A DNA stretch of 64,000 nt from a virus, in the IMG/VR virus record IMGVR_UViG_3300025383_000015, positions 1 through 64,000 of that record; one strand, written 5' to 3'. A program made the position numbers and the translations under genes. Of the stretch, positions 24,430 through 31,415 are shown piece by piece. The notes beneath the pieces are model-generated. The model saw only the letters and a list, made by a program, of their open reading frames with translations. It was not told where the DNA came from and ran no database searches. How positions within the stretch are numbered: the stretch's first letter is position 1; the number at the start of each line of letters is the position of its first letter.

Positions 24430-24533
24430 TTCACGTCCTTACAGGCCTTGCAGCCACATTGTAGGTTGACACATGGGCAATCCTCGTCAGATTGCAGTAA
24501 ACCGCTTCCTTTGCACCATTCACATGCGTTCAT
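24426..24533 (-). CDS. DnaJ-type zinc mini-protein (35 aa)
   Basis: 35 residues. MNACEWCKGSGLL matches the CxxCxGxG pattern of the DnaJ central zinc repeat, then CPC, CGC and CKAC complete eight Cys. It overlaps the next start by 4 nt (ATGA) and begins next to the ART stop. A short isolated version of a DnaJ zinc repeat. Confidence 0.55.
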   Translation of the reverse strand: MNACEWCKGSGLLQSDEDCPCVNLQCGCKACKDVK

Positions 24534-24890
24534 TTAGTCTTTAATCTCTTCCATAGTGGATGGGTGGTGCTTACTCAAGACGACAGCCTCGCGGAAATGG
24601 TAGGAAATGCCAGGGATGCGGTGGCGACGAACTGCTTCCTCGTCCACTCTCTTCTGTCCTACGGGCTTTACCTTGTAAATGAAGCCTGATGGACCTGATT
24701 CTGTGGTATCTCCCTCTTTCCAAGCGTAATTTTGGGCTACAAATGCGTGGGGAGTGGCATAGACGCGGTCAGGCTTGTAGTAAGGGTTGTCAGGGCGTGG
24801 GTTGTCTACCCCACGAGCAGCAGGTGACTGAATGACATCTCCTGGCTTTAGGTGCTCTGTAGACCCGTGGAAGAACTCTGAGGCGCTCAT
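24534..24890 (-). CDS. Arr-like ADP-ribosyltransferase-fold protein
   Basis: 118 residues. FFHGSTEHLKPGDVIQSPAA (residues ~6-25), then DRVYATPHAFVAQNYA and GFIYKVKPVG, match the architecture of rifampin ADP-ribosyltransferase (Arr): an N-terminal His in FHGS, a Tyr in VYAT and a terminal beta core. Arr modifies rifampin with NAD. In phages, small ART-fold proteins commonly modify host RNA polymerase or other host targets. First gene of the leftward operon, transcribed away from the regulatory region, which suggests early expression. Target unknown. Confidence 0.65.
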   Translation of the reverse strand: MSASEFFHGSTEHLKPGDVIQSPAARGVDNPRPDNPYYKPDRVYATPHAFVAQNYAWKEGDTTESGPSGFIYKVKPVGQKRVDEEAVRRHRIPGISYHFREAVVLSKHHPSTMEEIKD

Positions 24891-25067
24891 AACCTGATTT
24901 TAGGGCTACTGCCTGCCTTTGTACCCCTCAACCATGTCTCTGCCCTGGGCCTCTCCCTCGTGCGATCGCGTTTAACCATGGGGGGTGGCAGGGGGTGGCG
25001 GTGTTACCAATTTGTACCTCATTACAAGTCATGTACATCGGTGTTAACACACGCGTGAATGCGTGCC

Positions 25068-25292
25068 TGCATGCCTGCTTGGTGACAATCTTGGTGACAC
25101 GATCACTCTGCAGGCTCGGCTACTGTCGCAGAATGTTGCATGCCTGCATCGGTACGACCAGACGATCAGGTGTGCCACCCCACTAATAACAGATACGTGC
25201 ATGCGTGCATCGTTGCATCGTTGTCGCGTTGCATGCATGTGCGAATACATCGGACAACTGCACATGCAATCAATCAATACAACTCTGCATGC
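25068..25292. repeat. TGCATGC/TGCATCG repeat cluster
   Basis: Nine TGCAT-type words in 225 bp: TGCATGC at 25068, 25137, 25198, 25230 (with an overlapping second) and 25286; TGCATC at 25145, 25206 and 25214, the last two as an 8-nt tandem. TGCATGC contains the palindrome GCATGC, so a dimeric protein could bind. Candidate origin iterons or operator sites for an unknown regulator. Confidence 0.55.
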
Positions 25293-25312
25293 ACTGCAAC
25301 AGATCATCACGA

Positions 25313-25352
25313 ATCTATCTCTCTCTTCTTATTCTTCTTCTTCTCTCTCTAT
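25313..25352 (+). other. Polypyrimidine tract
   Basis: About 40 nt in which nearly every base on the plus strand is C or T (CTCTCTCTTCTTATTCTTC...). Such asymmetric tracts melt easily and often accompany origins. It follows the TGCATGC cluster directly. Confidence 0.5.
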
Positions 25353-25572
25353 TTGATTATCAAACTCTGGAAGAAAAAACACTTGGCGCGATTTCACGCG
25401 ATCACGTGCCTCACGATCGTTTAACTTTCAACTAACTAATTGAATCTTCAACTAATTTTATCAATCTACTTATATCGGACATTGTGGACACGATGACTGG
25501 TCAAAGTTACTTACACCCCACAAAATATGCATATAAATCGGACATATCGACCCAATAAATGCGTGCGCCTAT

Positions 25573-25601
25573 TTGACCTTGTCCTATAAATACGGAATAG
25601 T
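25573..25601 (+). promoter_or_regulatory. Sigma-70-like promoter upstream of structured RNA
   Basis: TTGACC (25573-25578) and AATAGT (25596-25601) are separated by 17 nt. Predicted transcription start near 25608, six nt before the first helix of the structured RNA. This is the only good promoter-like match I see upstream of the rightward operon. Match to consensus is four of six bases at each box. Confidence 0.5.
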
Positions 25602-25607
25602 GCTCCT

Positions 25608-25945
25608 TGTACACACGCGGTAGCGATTAGATCAGGTCAGAATCCCCTAGGGGCACCGATCGAAATCAAAGCCAGAAGTGGTAAAGGGTACAGATACACA
25701 GCAGTTAGTCGGTGTAGTGGGCAACAGTCATTAAATCCCTAGGGAACTGACCCGCGTGACGAAAACCTGCGAGGGGTATCGAATTACATAGAGAACTCAG
25801 AACACAATTAGCGGGGCTGGTCATGGACTGCCACTCAGGTGCAGGCGGTAATCAATCCGACCGACAGAACAGTGACACCAGCCCCTACTAATTGCTCCCA
25901 GAACTGTCCATGACTCGATCGTGGGCGGTTCTGGTAGCAATCTGG
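25608..25945 (+). ncRNA. Candidate structured non-coding RNA / long structured leader
   Basis: Several helices fit. Domain 1: CACGCG 25614-25619 with CGCGTG 25753-25758; GGTCAG 25635-25640 with CTGACC 25747-25752; CCCTAGGG 25645-25652 with CCCTAGGG 25737-25744; CACCGA 25654-25659 with TCGGTG 25709-25714. The 3' strand 25737-25758 is almost fully paired. Domain 2: AATTAG/CTAATT plus GGGGCTGGT/ACCAGCCCC (806-821 with 877-893). Domain 3: ATTGCT-c-CCAGAAC with GTTCTGG-t-AGCAAT (25891-25941). Part of domain 2 (25820-25828) is exactly complementary to the domain 3 loop (25906-25914), a possible kissing contact. No protein gene, no match to tmRNA, RNase P or cobalamin riboswitch that I can make. Confidence 0.6.
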
Positions 25946-25973
25946 TGCTATCTCTACATGAAGGGCAAATCCA

Positions 25974-26102
25974 ATGACAAAGAAAAATAAATCATGCAGT
26001 CAACATGCAATCTGCGTTTCCTCCGATAGCAACTTGCCAGAGTGCAAGTGCTGGTGTGCAGAGTGCCGTCAATACTTCCGCAATCTTCGGAAGGGTGCGT
26101 AA
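25974..26102 (+). CDS. Cys-rich mini-protein (42 aa)
   Basis: 42 residues. CSQHAIC near the start and ECKCWCAECRQYFRNLRKG near the end give six Cys in two clusters. First gene after the structured RNA. Weak ribosome site (AGGGC). Zinc-binding likely. Coding potential is supported by the following gene starting 2 nt after its stop. Confidence 0.55.
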   Translation: MTKKNKSCSQHAICVSSDSNLPECKCWCAECRQYFRNLRKGA

Positions 26103-26104
26103 TC

Positions 26105-26356
26105 ATGACACCACGCAAACTCACATACGATAAGGCGCGAATCGCTCGCGAATTCGCTTGGCAACGCAATTCCTGCACAACACAAGTTGAAACCGATCTT
26201 CTTGACGTGATGATCGAACGCCTTGCATTCACAATCTTCGGCAGTCGATCACGTTTTCAACGCAACGAATTCCTACGAATCGCAAACTATAAGCGCGACT
26301 TCGACGGCAAATCTTTACTTGAGCAGTACGCATCATTAGTGCAAGGAGGCAACTAA
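26105..26356 (+). CDS. Unknown protein (83 aa)
   Basis: 83 residues from ATG 26105 (MTPRKLTYDKARIAREFAWQ), with GGAAGGG about 11 nt upstream. Charged and helical. Longer upstream starts overlap the previous gene in another frame. No family recognised. Confidence 0.6.
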   Translation: MTPRKLTYDKARIAREFAWQRNSCTTQVETDLLDVMIERLAFTIFGSRSRFQRNEFLRIANYKRDFDGKSLLEQYASLVQGGN

Positions 26357-26530
26357 ATGGGACTCAAGGTTCAGGGCAAGATCAGGCGCGAGTGGTCAGC
26401 CGATCACGAGATCGTGGACTACTCATACATCATCGACACAATTGACGATCTTGAGGACTTTATTGCATACAACAGGGCATACCTCGTGTCCATGGAATTT
26501 ATTGGGCAATTGAATCGAGAGAGCGAATGA
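26357..26530 (+). CDS. Unknown acidic protein (57 aa)
   Basis: 57 residues (MGLKVQGKIRREWSADHEIV...). GGAGG lies 8-9 nt before the ATG. Overlaps the next gene by 4 nt (ATGA). Acidic helical C-terminal half. Confidence 0.6.
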   Translation: MGLKVQGKIRREWSADHEIVDYSYIIDTIDDLEDFIAYNRAYLVSMEFIGQLNRESE

Positions 26531-26628
26531 GCAAAGACATATTCGGCTTCGAGTCAGCCATTCAGATCGATCACTTAACAGAAGATCAACTTCAGCAAGT
26601 CGCAGAGATATTGAAAGGATTGAAGTAA
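26527..26628 (+). CDS. Unknown small protein (33 aa)
   Basis: 33 residues (MSKDIFGFESAIQIDHLTED). Coupled to its neighbours by ATGA overlap before and direct abutment after. Helical tail. Unknown. Confidence 0.5.
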   Translation: MSKDIFGFESAIQIDHLTEDQLQQVAEILKGLK

Positions 26629-26739
26629 GTGGAACTTAACAACATCGACAACGATCTTGAAGTGCTACGTCATTCTGTAGCCCCTTCTCTCTATGCATTC
26701 CTTATCAGTCAACTAACGCCAGAGGTGGTAAACGCATGA
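26629..26739 (+). CDS. Unknown small protein (36 aa, GTG start)
   Basis: 36 residues from GTG directly after the preceding stop. Mainly helical (NNIDNDLEVLRHSVAPSLYA). Overlaps the next start by 4 nt. Unknown. Confidence 0.45.
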   Translation: MELNNIDNDLEVLRHSVAPSLYAFLISQLTPEVVNA

Positions 26740-26846
26740 ACAAAGTAATCATCACAGTTTCAGGCGGTGTTGCAGAAGTAACCCAGTGTCCTGCTGGTAT
26801 TGAGGTTGAGATCATCGACTATGACAATCTGGAGATCAACTCATGA
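26736..26846 (+). CDS. Unknown small beta-rich protein (36 aa)
   Basis: 36 residues (MNKVIITVSGGVAEVTQCPA...) with two predicted beta strands. Same overlap pattern as its neighbours. The short Ile/Val-rich beta-sheet form is typical of phage accessory proteins. Unknown. Confidence 0.5.
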   Translation: MNKVIITVSGGVAEVTQCPAGIEVEIIDYDNLEINS

Positions 26847-26992
26847 AAACACTTGCAGTAATAATTCTTGCATTAATCATCGGTGTCTGGGGAGTCGCAT
26901 TCCGACTCACTCACCACCCTGTCTACAGAGGGTGTTCATGGCAGGCAGAGGGCTATGTCTGCAAACTCGTAAAGTGGGAGGGCAATAAGTGA
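26843..26992 (+). CDS. Small membrane protein (49 aa)
   Basis: 49 residues with one N-terminal hydrophobic segment (LAVIILALIIGVWGVAF) and a Cys-containing extracellular tail (RGCSWQAEGYVCKL). Could be a signal-anchored protein with a disulfide. Overlaps both neighbours by 4 nt. Confidence 0.6.
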   Translation: MKTLAVIILALIIGVWGVAFRLTHHPVYRGCSWQAEGYVCKLVKWEGNK

Positions 26993-27303
26993 GCACGCTA
27001 TACAAAGAGGTTCAGGGCAAGCGCACCAGCAATTCAGGTGCACTCGAATACATCGCCAATCGCCAACCATTCAAAGCCAATTCCATGGCTGGTATCTATC
27101 CGAATTCCGATTACATCGGATATGGCAGGTTGCAGAGTGATCTCGTAGCACTTCTCAATAGCCAGCAACCCCACTACATCGTCTACTCCTATGGCACGCC
27201 TATCGCGTGGCATCACTCTGGTGGCTGGGAGATACCAGCCGTCAGGTACTCAGTCACTACTAGCAAGCACCAATCACTCGTCAGAAGGGCAGTCTGGTCA
27301 TGA
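26989..27303 (+). CDS. Unknown conserved phage protein (104 aa)
   Basis: 104 residues from GTG 26989 overlapping the previous stop. HYIVYSYGTPIAWHHSGGWE and YSVTTSKHQS are strongly patterned: a motif (YGTPIAW...TTSKH) I recognise from small phage proteins of unknown function. Single beta-rich domain. No Cys. Confidence 0.6.
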   Translation: MSTLYKEVQGKRTSNSGALEYIANRQPFKANSMAGIYPNSDYIGYGRLQSDLVALLNSQQPHYIVYSYGTPIAWHHSGGWEIPAVRYSVTTSKHQSLVRRAVWS

Positions 27304-27428
27304 TCGCGTTCTTATTTATAACCTGTATAGCAGTCACACTCTTCGCGGTGTGGCTTGATCACTTACTTACTCCCGACTCAGAACTACTCCGTCAAACTCT
27401 AGAAGAGGAAGAATCCAATGGGCTCTAA
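27300..27428 (+). CDS. Small membrane protein (42 aa)
   Basis: 42 residues. One N-terminal hydrophobic helix (MIAFLFITCIAVTLFAVWL), then an acidic tail ending in EEEESNGL. Overlaps the previous gene (ATGA) and the next by 11 nt. Membrane peptide of unknown role. Confidence 0.55.
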   Translation: MIAFLFITCIAVTLFAVWLDHLLTPDSELLRQTLEEEESNGL

Positions 27429-27693
27429 TTTCGCGCAAGACCTCGCCTCTGGCGAATTCGTACAATCGATTGATCAACAAATCTCAATTCACTTCGCTGG
27501 TAACTGCTATCCACCAGTACCGCAATTCATGGTCGAGCCAGCAGTTAAGGCGATCAATCAGATCAACGAGGGTGACACCACTACCGAGATCGAACTACCT
27601 GCTGGTGTCGAATTCAGGAACTCATCAACCTGTACACCATGGGAGATAGTCAATGCTCTACGACTCAATGCGTGGATTAACGAGGAGGACTAA
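27418..27693 (+). CDS. Unknown protein (91 aa)
   Basis: 91 residues, compact and acidic. Middle has VKAINQINEGDTTTEIELPA. AGAGGAAG lies before the ATG. Followed directly by the next gene's GTG start. No family recognised. Confidence 0.6.
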   Translation: MGSNFAQDLASGEFVQSIDQQISIHFAGNCYPPVPQFMVEPAVKAINQINEGDTTTEIELPAGVEFRNSSTCTPWEIVNALRLNAWINEED

Positions 27694-27954
27694 GTGTACG
27701 AATTCGAATTAGATGAACTAGGCATCATGGGTGCCATGCTTGATAAGTCGCTGGAATTCGCCAACGAAACTGGTGCACCCATAGTCATAACTGCAACTCT
27801 TGAATCTGCACTCACTAAACTCAAAGCAATCATCGAGCATAGGTTAGAAGAGCACAACACATTCGTAGATATCGCTAACTCGTTAGATGATCTCTTCGAT
27901 ACATCGCAAGCAATCATCAAAGACCCAGAAGTATCTACACCCGACTACAACTAG
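27694..27954 (+). CDS. Unknown acidic helical protein (86 aa)
   Basis: 86 residues from GTG 27694. Acidic, helical (FELDELGIMGAMLDKSLE and LDDLFDTSQAIIK). Precedes the AAA+ ATPase by 9 nt, so may work with it. Unknown. Confidence 0.6.
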   Translation: MYEFELDELGIMGAMLDKSLEFANETGAPIVITATLESALTKLKAIIEHRLEEHNTFVDIANSLDDLFDTSQAIIKDPEVSTPDYN

Positions 27955-27963
27955 GAGAACAAC

Positions 27964-28836
27964 ATGCACTCACTCAATCAATTAATTCCTTCAATAGCAT
28001 CACAAGATCACTACGTAGATCGATCATTCTGTGGAGTCACAGGTGTTCAGATCGCAGACTTCGCACTAAAGAATAAGATCAACATTCTCAATGCTGGTCA
28101 CGCTGGTACAGGTAAGACATCGTTCGCGCAGTACTACGCAAGCCAGAGAGGACTTCCCTATGTATCACTTCCGTCAAACTCAGCACTTAGTGCTAACGAA
28201 TTACAAGGCAACTGGGTCACACAGGACGGCAAACTCGAATGGGTCGACTCAATCTATGTCAAAGTATGGCGTGAAGGTGGAGTGCTCAATCTCGGTGAGG
28301 TTGATCAACTCGCAAAGAATGCTCAGTACTTTTTCCATGAAGGTACAGATCACCGCCGTACACTCACACTCACAGCACACGATTACGAAGTCGTACATGC
28401 TCACCCAGACCTGCTTATCATCGGTGACTGGAACCCAATGTACCGAGGTCGACAACCTCTCTCAGAGTCGTGGGCTGATCGCTTCCAATTAAAACTTCGT
28501 TACGAATACGATCGTGACATCGAAAGCAAGTTTATTCGATCAGGCTCTCTGCTTGATCTTGCATTCGGTATGCGATCACAATCTCGTGGCGTTGATCTAG
28601 GACAAGCAAGCAAGTCCACAGTATTCGAGACACCGATCACTCCACGCATTCTCAAAACGTTCGAATTAGTAGCACGTGAATTGAACTTCGATCTTGCGTG
28701 TGAAGTGTTCGCTAACAACTTCAATGATGAAGAACGACCAGCAGTAAAGATGCTCCTAGAGGGCGCATCATTCAATATCAAGGACGATCTAGGCATCGAT
28801 CAAGAGCAAGTAACACCAGAGTACGAGACAGTCTAA
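27964..28836 (+). CDS. MoxR/CobS-like AAA+ ATPase
   Basis: 290 residues. Walker A AGHAGTGKTSFA (residues ~45-56), a Walker B position written GGVLNLGEVDQ where the usual Asp is Gly, sensor 1 in IIGDWNPMYRG and an arginine-finger region in SESWADRFQLKL. Resembles AAA_5/MoxR and CobS-type ATPases. These use ATP hydrolysis to drive a VWA partner, which is the next gene. MoxR partners remodel or load metal or cofactor into enzymes; CobS is the cobaltochelatase partner. Paired with the gene at 28847. Biochemical target unknown; activity may be reduced by the changed Walker B. Confidence 0.8.
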   Translation: MHSLNQLIPSIASQDHYVDRSFCGVTGVQIADFALKNKINILNAGHAGTGKTSFAQYYASQRGLPYVSLPSNSALSANELQGNWVTQDGKLEWVDSIYVKVWREGGVLNLGEVDQLAKNAQYFFHEGTDHRRTLTLTAHDYEVVHAHPDLLIIGDWNPMYRGRQPLSESWADRFQLKLRYEYDRDIESKFIRSGSLLDLAFGMRSQSRGVDLGQASKSTVFETPITPRILKTFELVARELNFDLACEVFANNFNDEERPAVKMLLEGASFNIKDDLGIDQEQVTPEYETV

Positions 28837-28846
28837 GGAGCACGTC

Positions 28847-30796
28847 ATGAGCGAGATCAACATCACCGATCTAGGTAAGATCTTCGAAGAACTACAAGAG
28901 ATAAGTGAAGAGCAGAAAGAACTAGAGGCTAAACGCCAGCGTATCGAACGATTTACTGGATTCTTCTCTCGAGTTAACTCTGCCTTCTCATTTCGACCTG
29001 TAACAGTTAAGGTCGAGACTTCACCAGTCAAAGCACCAGCGTGGTCTGGGGCTAGTGAAGTGTTCTTCAATTCCAATGAGATCGGTGATCTTGATACGCC
29101 AGAGTCAATCGCTAGCATCAAGGGACTTGATCTTCATGAAGTAAGCCATATCCTTTACACCAGCCGTCAAGGTAGCGATCTCGTTGAGCGAGTGATCGAT
29201 AAGAGCATGTGGACTGCATTCAATGCGTTAGAAGATCAACGTATCGAGTCATTCTTCACTGCTAAGTATCCTTCAACTATCCCATGGTTCGTGTCTATGA
29301 TCTTGATTCACTTCAAGAACAACCCAGAAGTATTCGAGAACTCATACCCACTTCTCTGTGGTCGCAGATACTTGCCAGTCGAGATTCGTAAAGAGTCTCG
29401 TGCGCTATATCCGCATCAAGATAAGATCGATCAATTCAAAGCGATCATCAATGAATACCGCACCCTTGTATTCCCTACAGATACAGATCGTGGAGTCGAA
29501 TTAATCGAGCAGTACTACAACCTGCTACCAAAGAGCGAAGGTGGTAATGGTGAAGAGACTGGTAAGCCAAAGTACAAGGCAGTCAAAGATGACGGCACAG
29601 GTACAGGTACACCAATCAAAGTAATCGACCCATGTGGTCATGGTGCTCGACCAACAGAAGGTATCGAGTCATCAGTCAACTCTCGCCCAGTCCCACCACG
29701 TCAGCAGGAGAAGGAGCGCGATCGTCTTAATAGCCAATCAAAAGATATCGATGATGATCTACCAGAGATTAATGCAGAAGATATTGATTGGTCGGAATTC
29801 AATGGTCAAGATCAAGAGCCTAGTGATCAAAAGTCTGATGATGAGATCACCGACTCTGAAAGTGGAGATGCTCAAGAGCCAAGCGATAACGTGAACTCTG
29901 GAGAAGGTGCTGGCAATACTGCTGGTGAATTAATCGAGACAATCCTCGGTGAGATTCTTAGCCAGTCTGGTATTGCTCAAGAGATCAACGACATGCTACG
30001 AGTGATCAATGGCAAGCCACTTCTGGATTCGAATAACGAAAGCGAACCAATACGTGCTAACTGGAAGGAGTTAGTCCCAGACAACGTGACAGTAGAAGCC
30101 TCTCGATCATTCGGTCGTGAACTTGAACGCTTGCGTGCATCATTCGAACCTGCTTGGGATACCTACGAGAACTCAGGTCGACTCAGTATCGGTCGTTACG
30201 TTAGGGGCGATGACTTCGACACTATCTTCGATCAATGGAACGAAGGTCGTGAAGATGCTACAGATATCGAGTGCGTAATTGTGCTTGATAACTCTGGCTC
30301 AATGAGTGGACAGAAGATCGCAAACGCCAATCGTGCGATGTATGCGATCAAGCGTGCACTCGATCGTATCGATGCAAGCACAACAGTAGTCACGTTCTCT
30401 GACGAAGCACGCCTTCTCTACCATGCAACTGAGAAGTCGAATTCATTCATCAGAGATGCGTTCAGCAACGGCGGTACAGAACCAGATCAAGCGATCAGGT
30501 ATGCAACCAAGGTTCTTGCTGAAAGTAATCGCAAGATCAAGATCTTCTTCGCGATCACTGACGGAGTGTGGTACGGCGATCAAGACACTAACAATGAAGC
30601 GATCGAACGTATGGCTCGCTCTGGTGTGCTGACTGCCTTTGCCTACATTCCAGAGGGCAACGAAGAGATAGAACTGACTGCAAATAAAGCACACAAGTGT
30701 GAGATCGGTGCAGTAGTACGTAATCCATTCGACCTAATTACCATGGCACGAGCGATCGTTAAGTACGCGATCTCTCGCAGACTAACTAACGCATAA
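28847..30796 (+). CDS. VWA-domain protein with zincin-like HEVSH motif (CobT-like)
   Basis: 649 residues. An N-terminal part (about residues 85-140) has LDLHEVSHILYTSRQGSD followed about 25 residues later by NALEDQRIESFF: HExxH plus a downstream Glu, the pattern of putative metallopeptidase/CobT-type proteins. The middle (200-370) is a very acidic, Ser/Gly/Asp-rich region (DIDDDLPEINAEDIDWSEF). A C-terminal VWA domain carries the MIDAS in IVLDNSGSMSGQKI, the Thr in NGGTEPDQAI and Asp in FAITDGVW. It sits 10 nt after its ATPase partner. Same layout as CobT/MoxR-associated proteins, but combined metallopeptidase and VWA is notable in a phage. Confidence 0.8.
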   Translation: MSEINITDLGKIFEELQEISEEQKELEAKRQRIERFTGFFSRVNSAFSFRPVTVKVETSPVKAPAWSGASEVFFNSNEIGDLDTPESIASIKGLDLHEVSHILYTSRQGSDLVERVIDKSMWTAFNALEDQRIESFFTAKYPSTIPWFVSMILIHFKNNPEVFENSYPLLCGRRYLPVEIRKESRALYPHQDKIDQFKAIINEYRTLVFPTDTDRGVELIEQYYNLLPKSEGGNGEETGKPKYKAVKDDGTGTGTPIKVIDPCGHGARPTEGIESSVNSRPVPPRQQEKERDRLNSQSKDIDDDLPEINAEDIDWSEFNGQDQEPSDQKSDDEITDSESGDAQEPSDNVNSGEGAGNTAGELIETILGEILSQSGIAQEINDMLRVINGKPLLDSNNESEPIRANWKELVPDNVTVEASRSFGRELERLRASFEPAWDTYENSGRLSIGRYVRGDDFDTIFDQWNEGREDATDIECVIVLDNSGSMSGQKIANANRAMYAIKRALDRIDASTTVVTFSDEARLLYHATEKSNSFIRDAFSNGGTEPDQAIRYATKVLAESNRKIKIFFAITDGVWYGDQDTNNEAIERMARSGVLTAFAYIPEGNEEIELTANKAHKCEIGAVVRNPFDLITMARAIVKYAISRRLTNA

Positions 30797-30806
30797 GGAG
30801 GACAAC

Positions 30807-31415
30807 ATGAAGCAAGCAGATCTTAAAGTAGGTATTAAATACGGAGTCATTCCTTCTTGGGAGTACTCATCAGCAAATAAGAAGAACCCAGAGTCAGTAG
30901 AGCGTAGAGATCTTGCTAAAGCAGAACTCGTAAGCCTCGATAAGTATGAGTACGTTGTCTACAAGTCAGACACTCCAGACAACCCTACCTTCAAACGAGC
31001 ACCACAGGGCTCGCGCTCTGTGGGATACCTCGTCAAGTCATACTCCTATGGTGTAGAGCCTATTTACTGGGTGTCACGTGCACAGGACATCGTCTCTGAT
31101 TATGAGTCACTAGAGACTCGGTGGAATATCGCTGAGGAGATTGCATTCAAGCGTGCTGAAGAAGCACGTCTTGCACTTGAAGAACGTCAGCGCAAAGAGC
31201 GTGAGCAACAGGAGCGTGCAGATCGATTGGCTAAGGCAGTCAAAGATTCACTTCGTACGATCATTGGTGATCGCGTTGAGTCAATCTCTATGTCCTCTCG
31301 TAGCAAGCGCAACTCATTAGGTGAGTACACACCTACTTACTTATTCGAGATTGATACATCAGTCATGCAGGTAATAGTAGAGAAGGTTCTAGAAGCAAGG
31401 GACATGGTGAAATGA
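30807..31415 (+). CDS. Unknown protein with central coiled coil (202 aa)
   Basis: 202 residues. Beta-rich N terminus (VGIKYGVIPSWEYSSANKKN), a charged coiled coil about residues 115-150 (EERQRKEREQQERADRLAKA) and a short C-terminal domain. AAGGAGG precedes the ATG. Fourth in the ATPase/VWA cluster and probably cotranscribed. No family recognised. Confidence 0.65.
   Translation: MKQADLKVGIKYGVIPSWEYSSANKKNPESVERRDLAKAELVSLDKYEYVVYKSDTPDNPTFKRAPQGSRSVGYLVKSYSYGVEPIYWVSRAQDIVSDYESLETRWNIAEEIAFKRAEEARLALEERQRKEREQQERADRLAKAVKDSLRTIIGDRVESISMSSRSKRNSLGEYTPTYLFEIDTSVMQVIVEKVLEARDMVK

Larger units (their letters stand above)
24891..25573. other. Intergenic regulatory/candidate origin region
   Basis: Almost 0.7 kb without a supportable gene between the divergent operons. 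It holds a G-rich segment (24979-25000), TGCATGC-type repeats, a pyrimidine tract, and three copies of ATCGGACA (25249-25256, 25474-25481, 25537-25544). AT content rises toward 25430-25560. The layout, with repeats followed by an easily melted tract at the point where transcription diverges, resembles a phage replication origin or operator region. Open frames here are short, repetitive and overlapping, so I reject them. Confidence 0.5.

Noticed and set aside
24979-25003. G-quadruplex
   Set aside because: Only two runs of three or more G; others are GG, so stability is doubtful.
24995-25435. Several overlapping short frames in the region between the operons
   Set aside because: They lack ribosome sites, overlap one another on both strands and consist of Cys/His/Thr repeats derived from TGCATGC-type DNA repeats.
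25800-25893. tmRNA-like GGGGCTG...CAGCCCC ends
   Set aside because: The tRNA-like T arm and the resume codon region are missing, and the 3' end lacks CCA, so it is an ordinary hairpin.
25608-25945. Cobalamin riboswitch (because of the B12-dependent reductase)
   Set aside because: No B12-box order can be recognised by eye and the reductase is on the other arm in opposite orientation.
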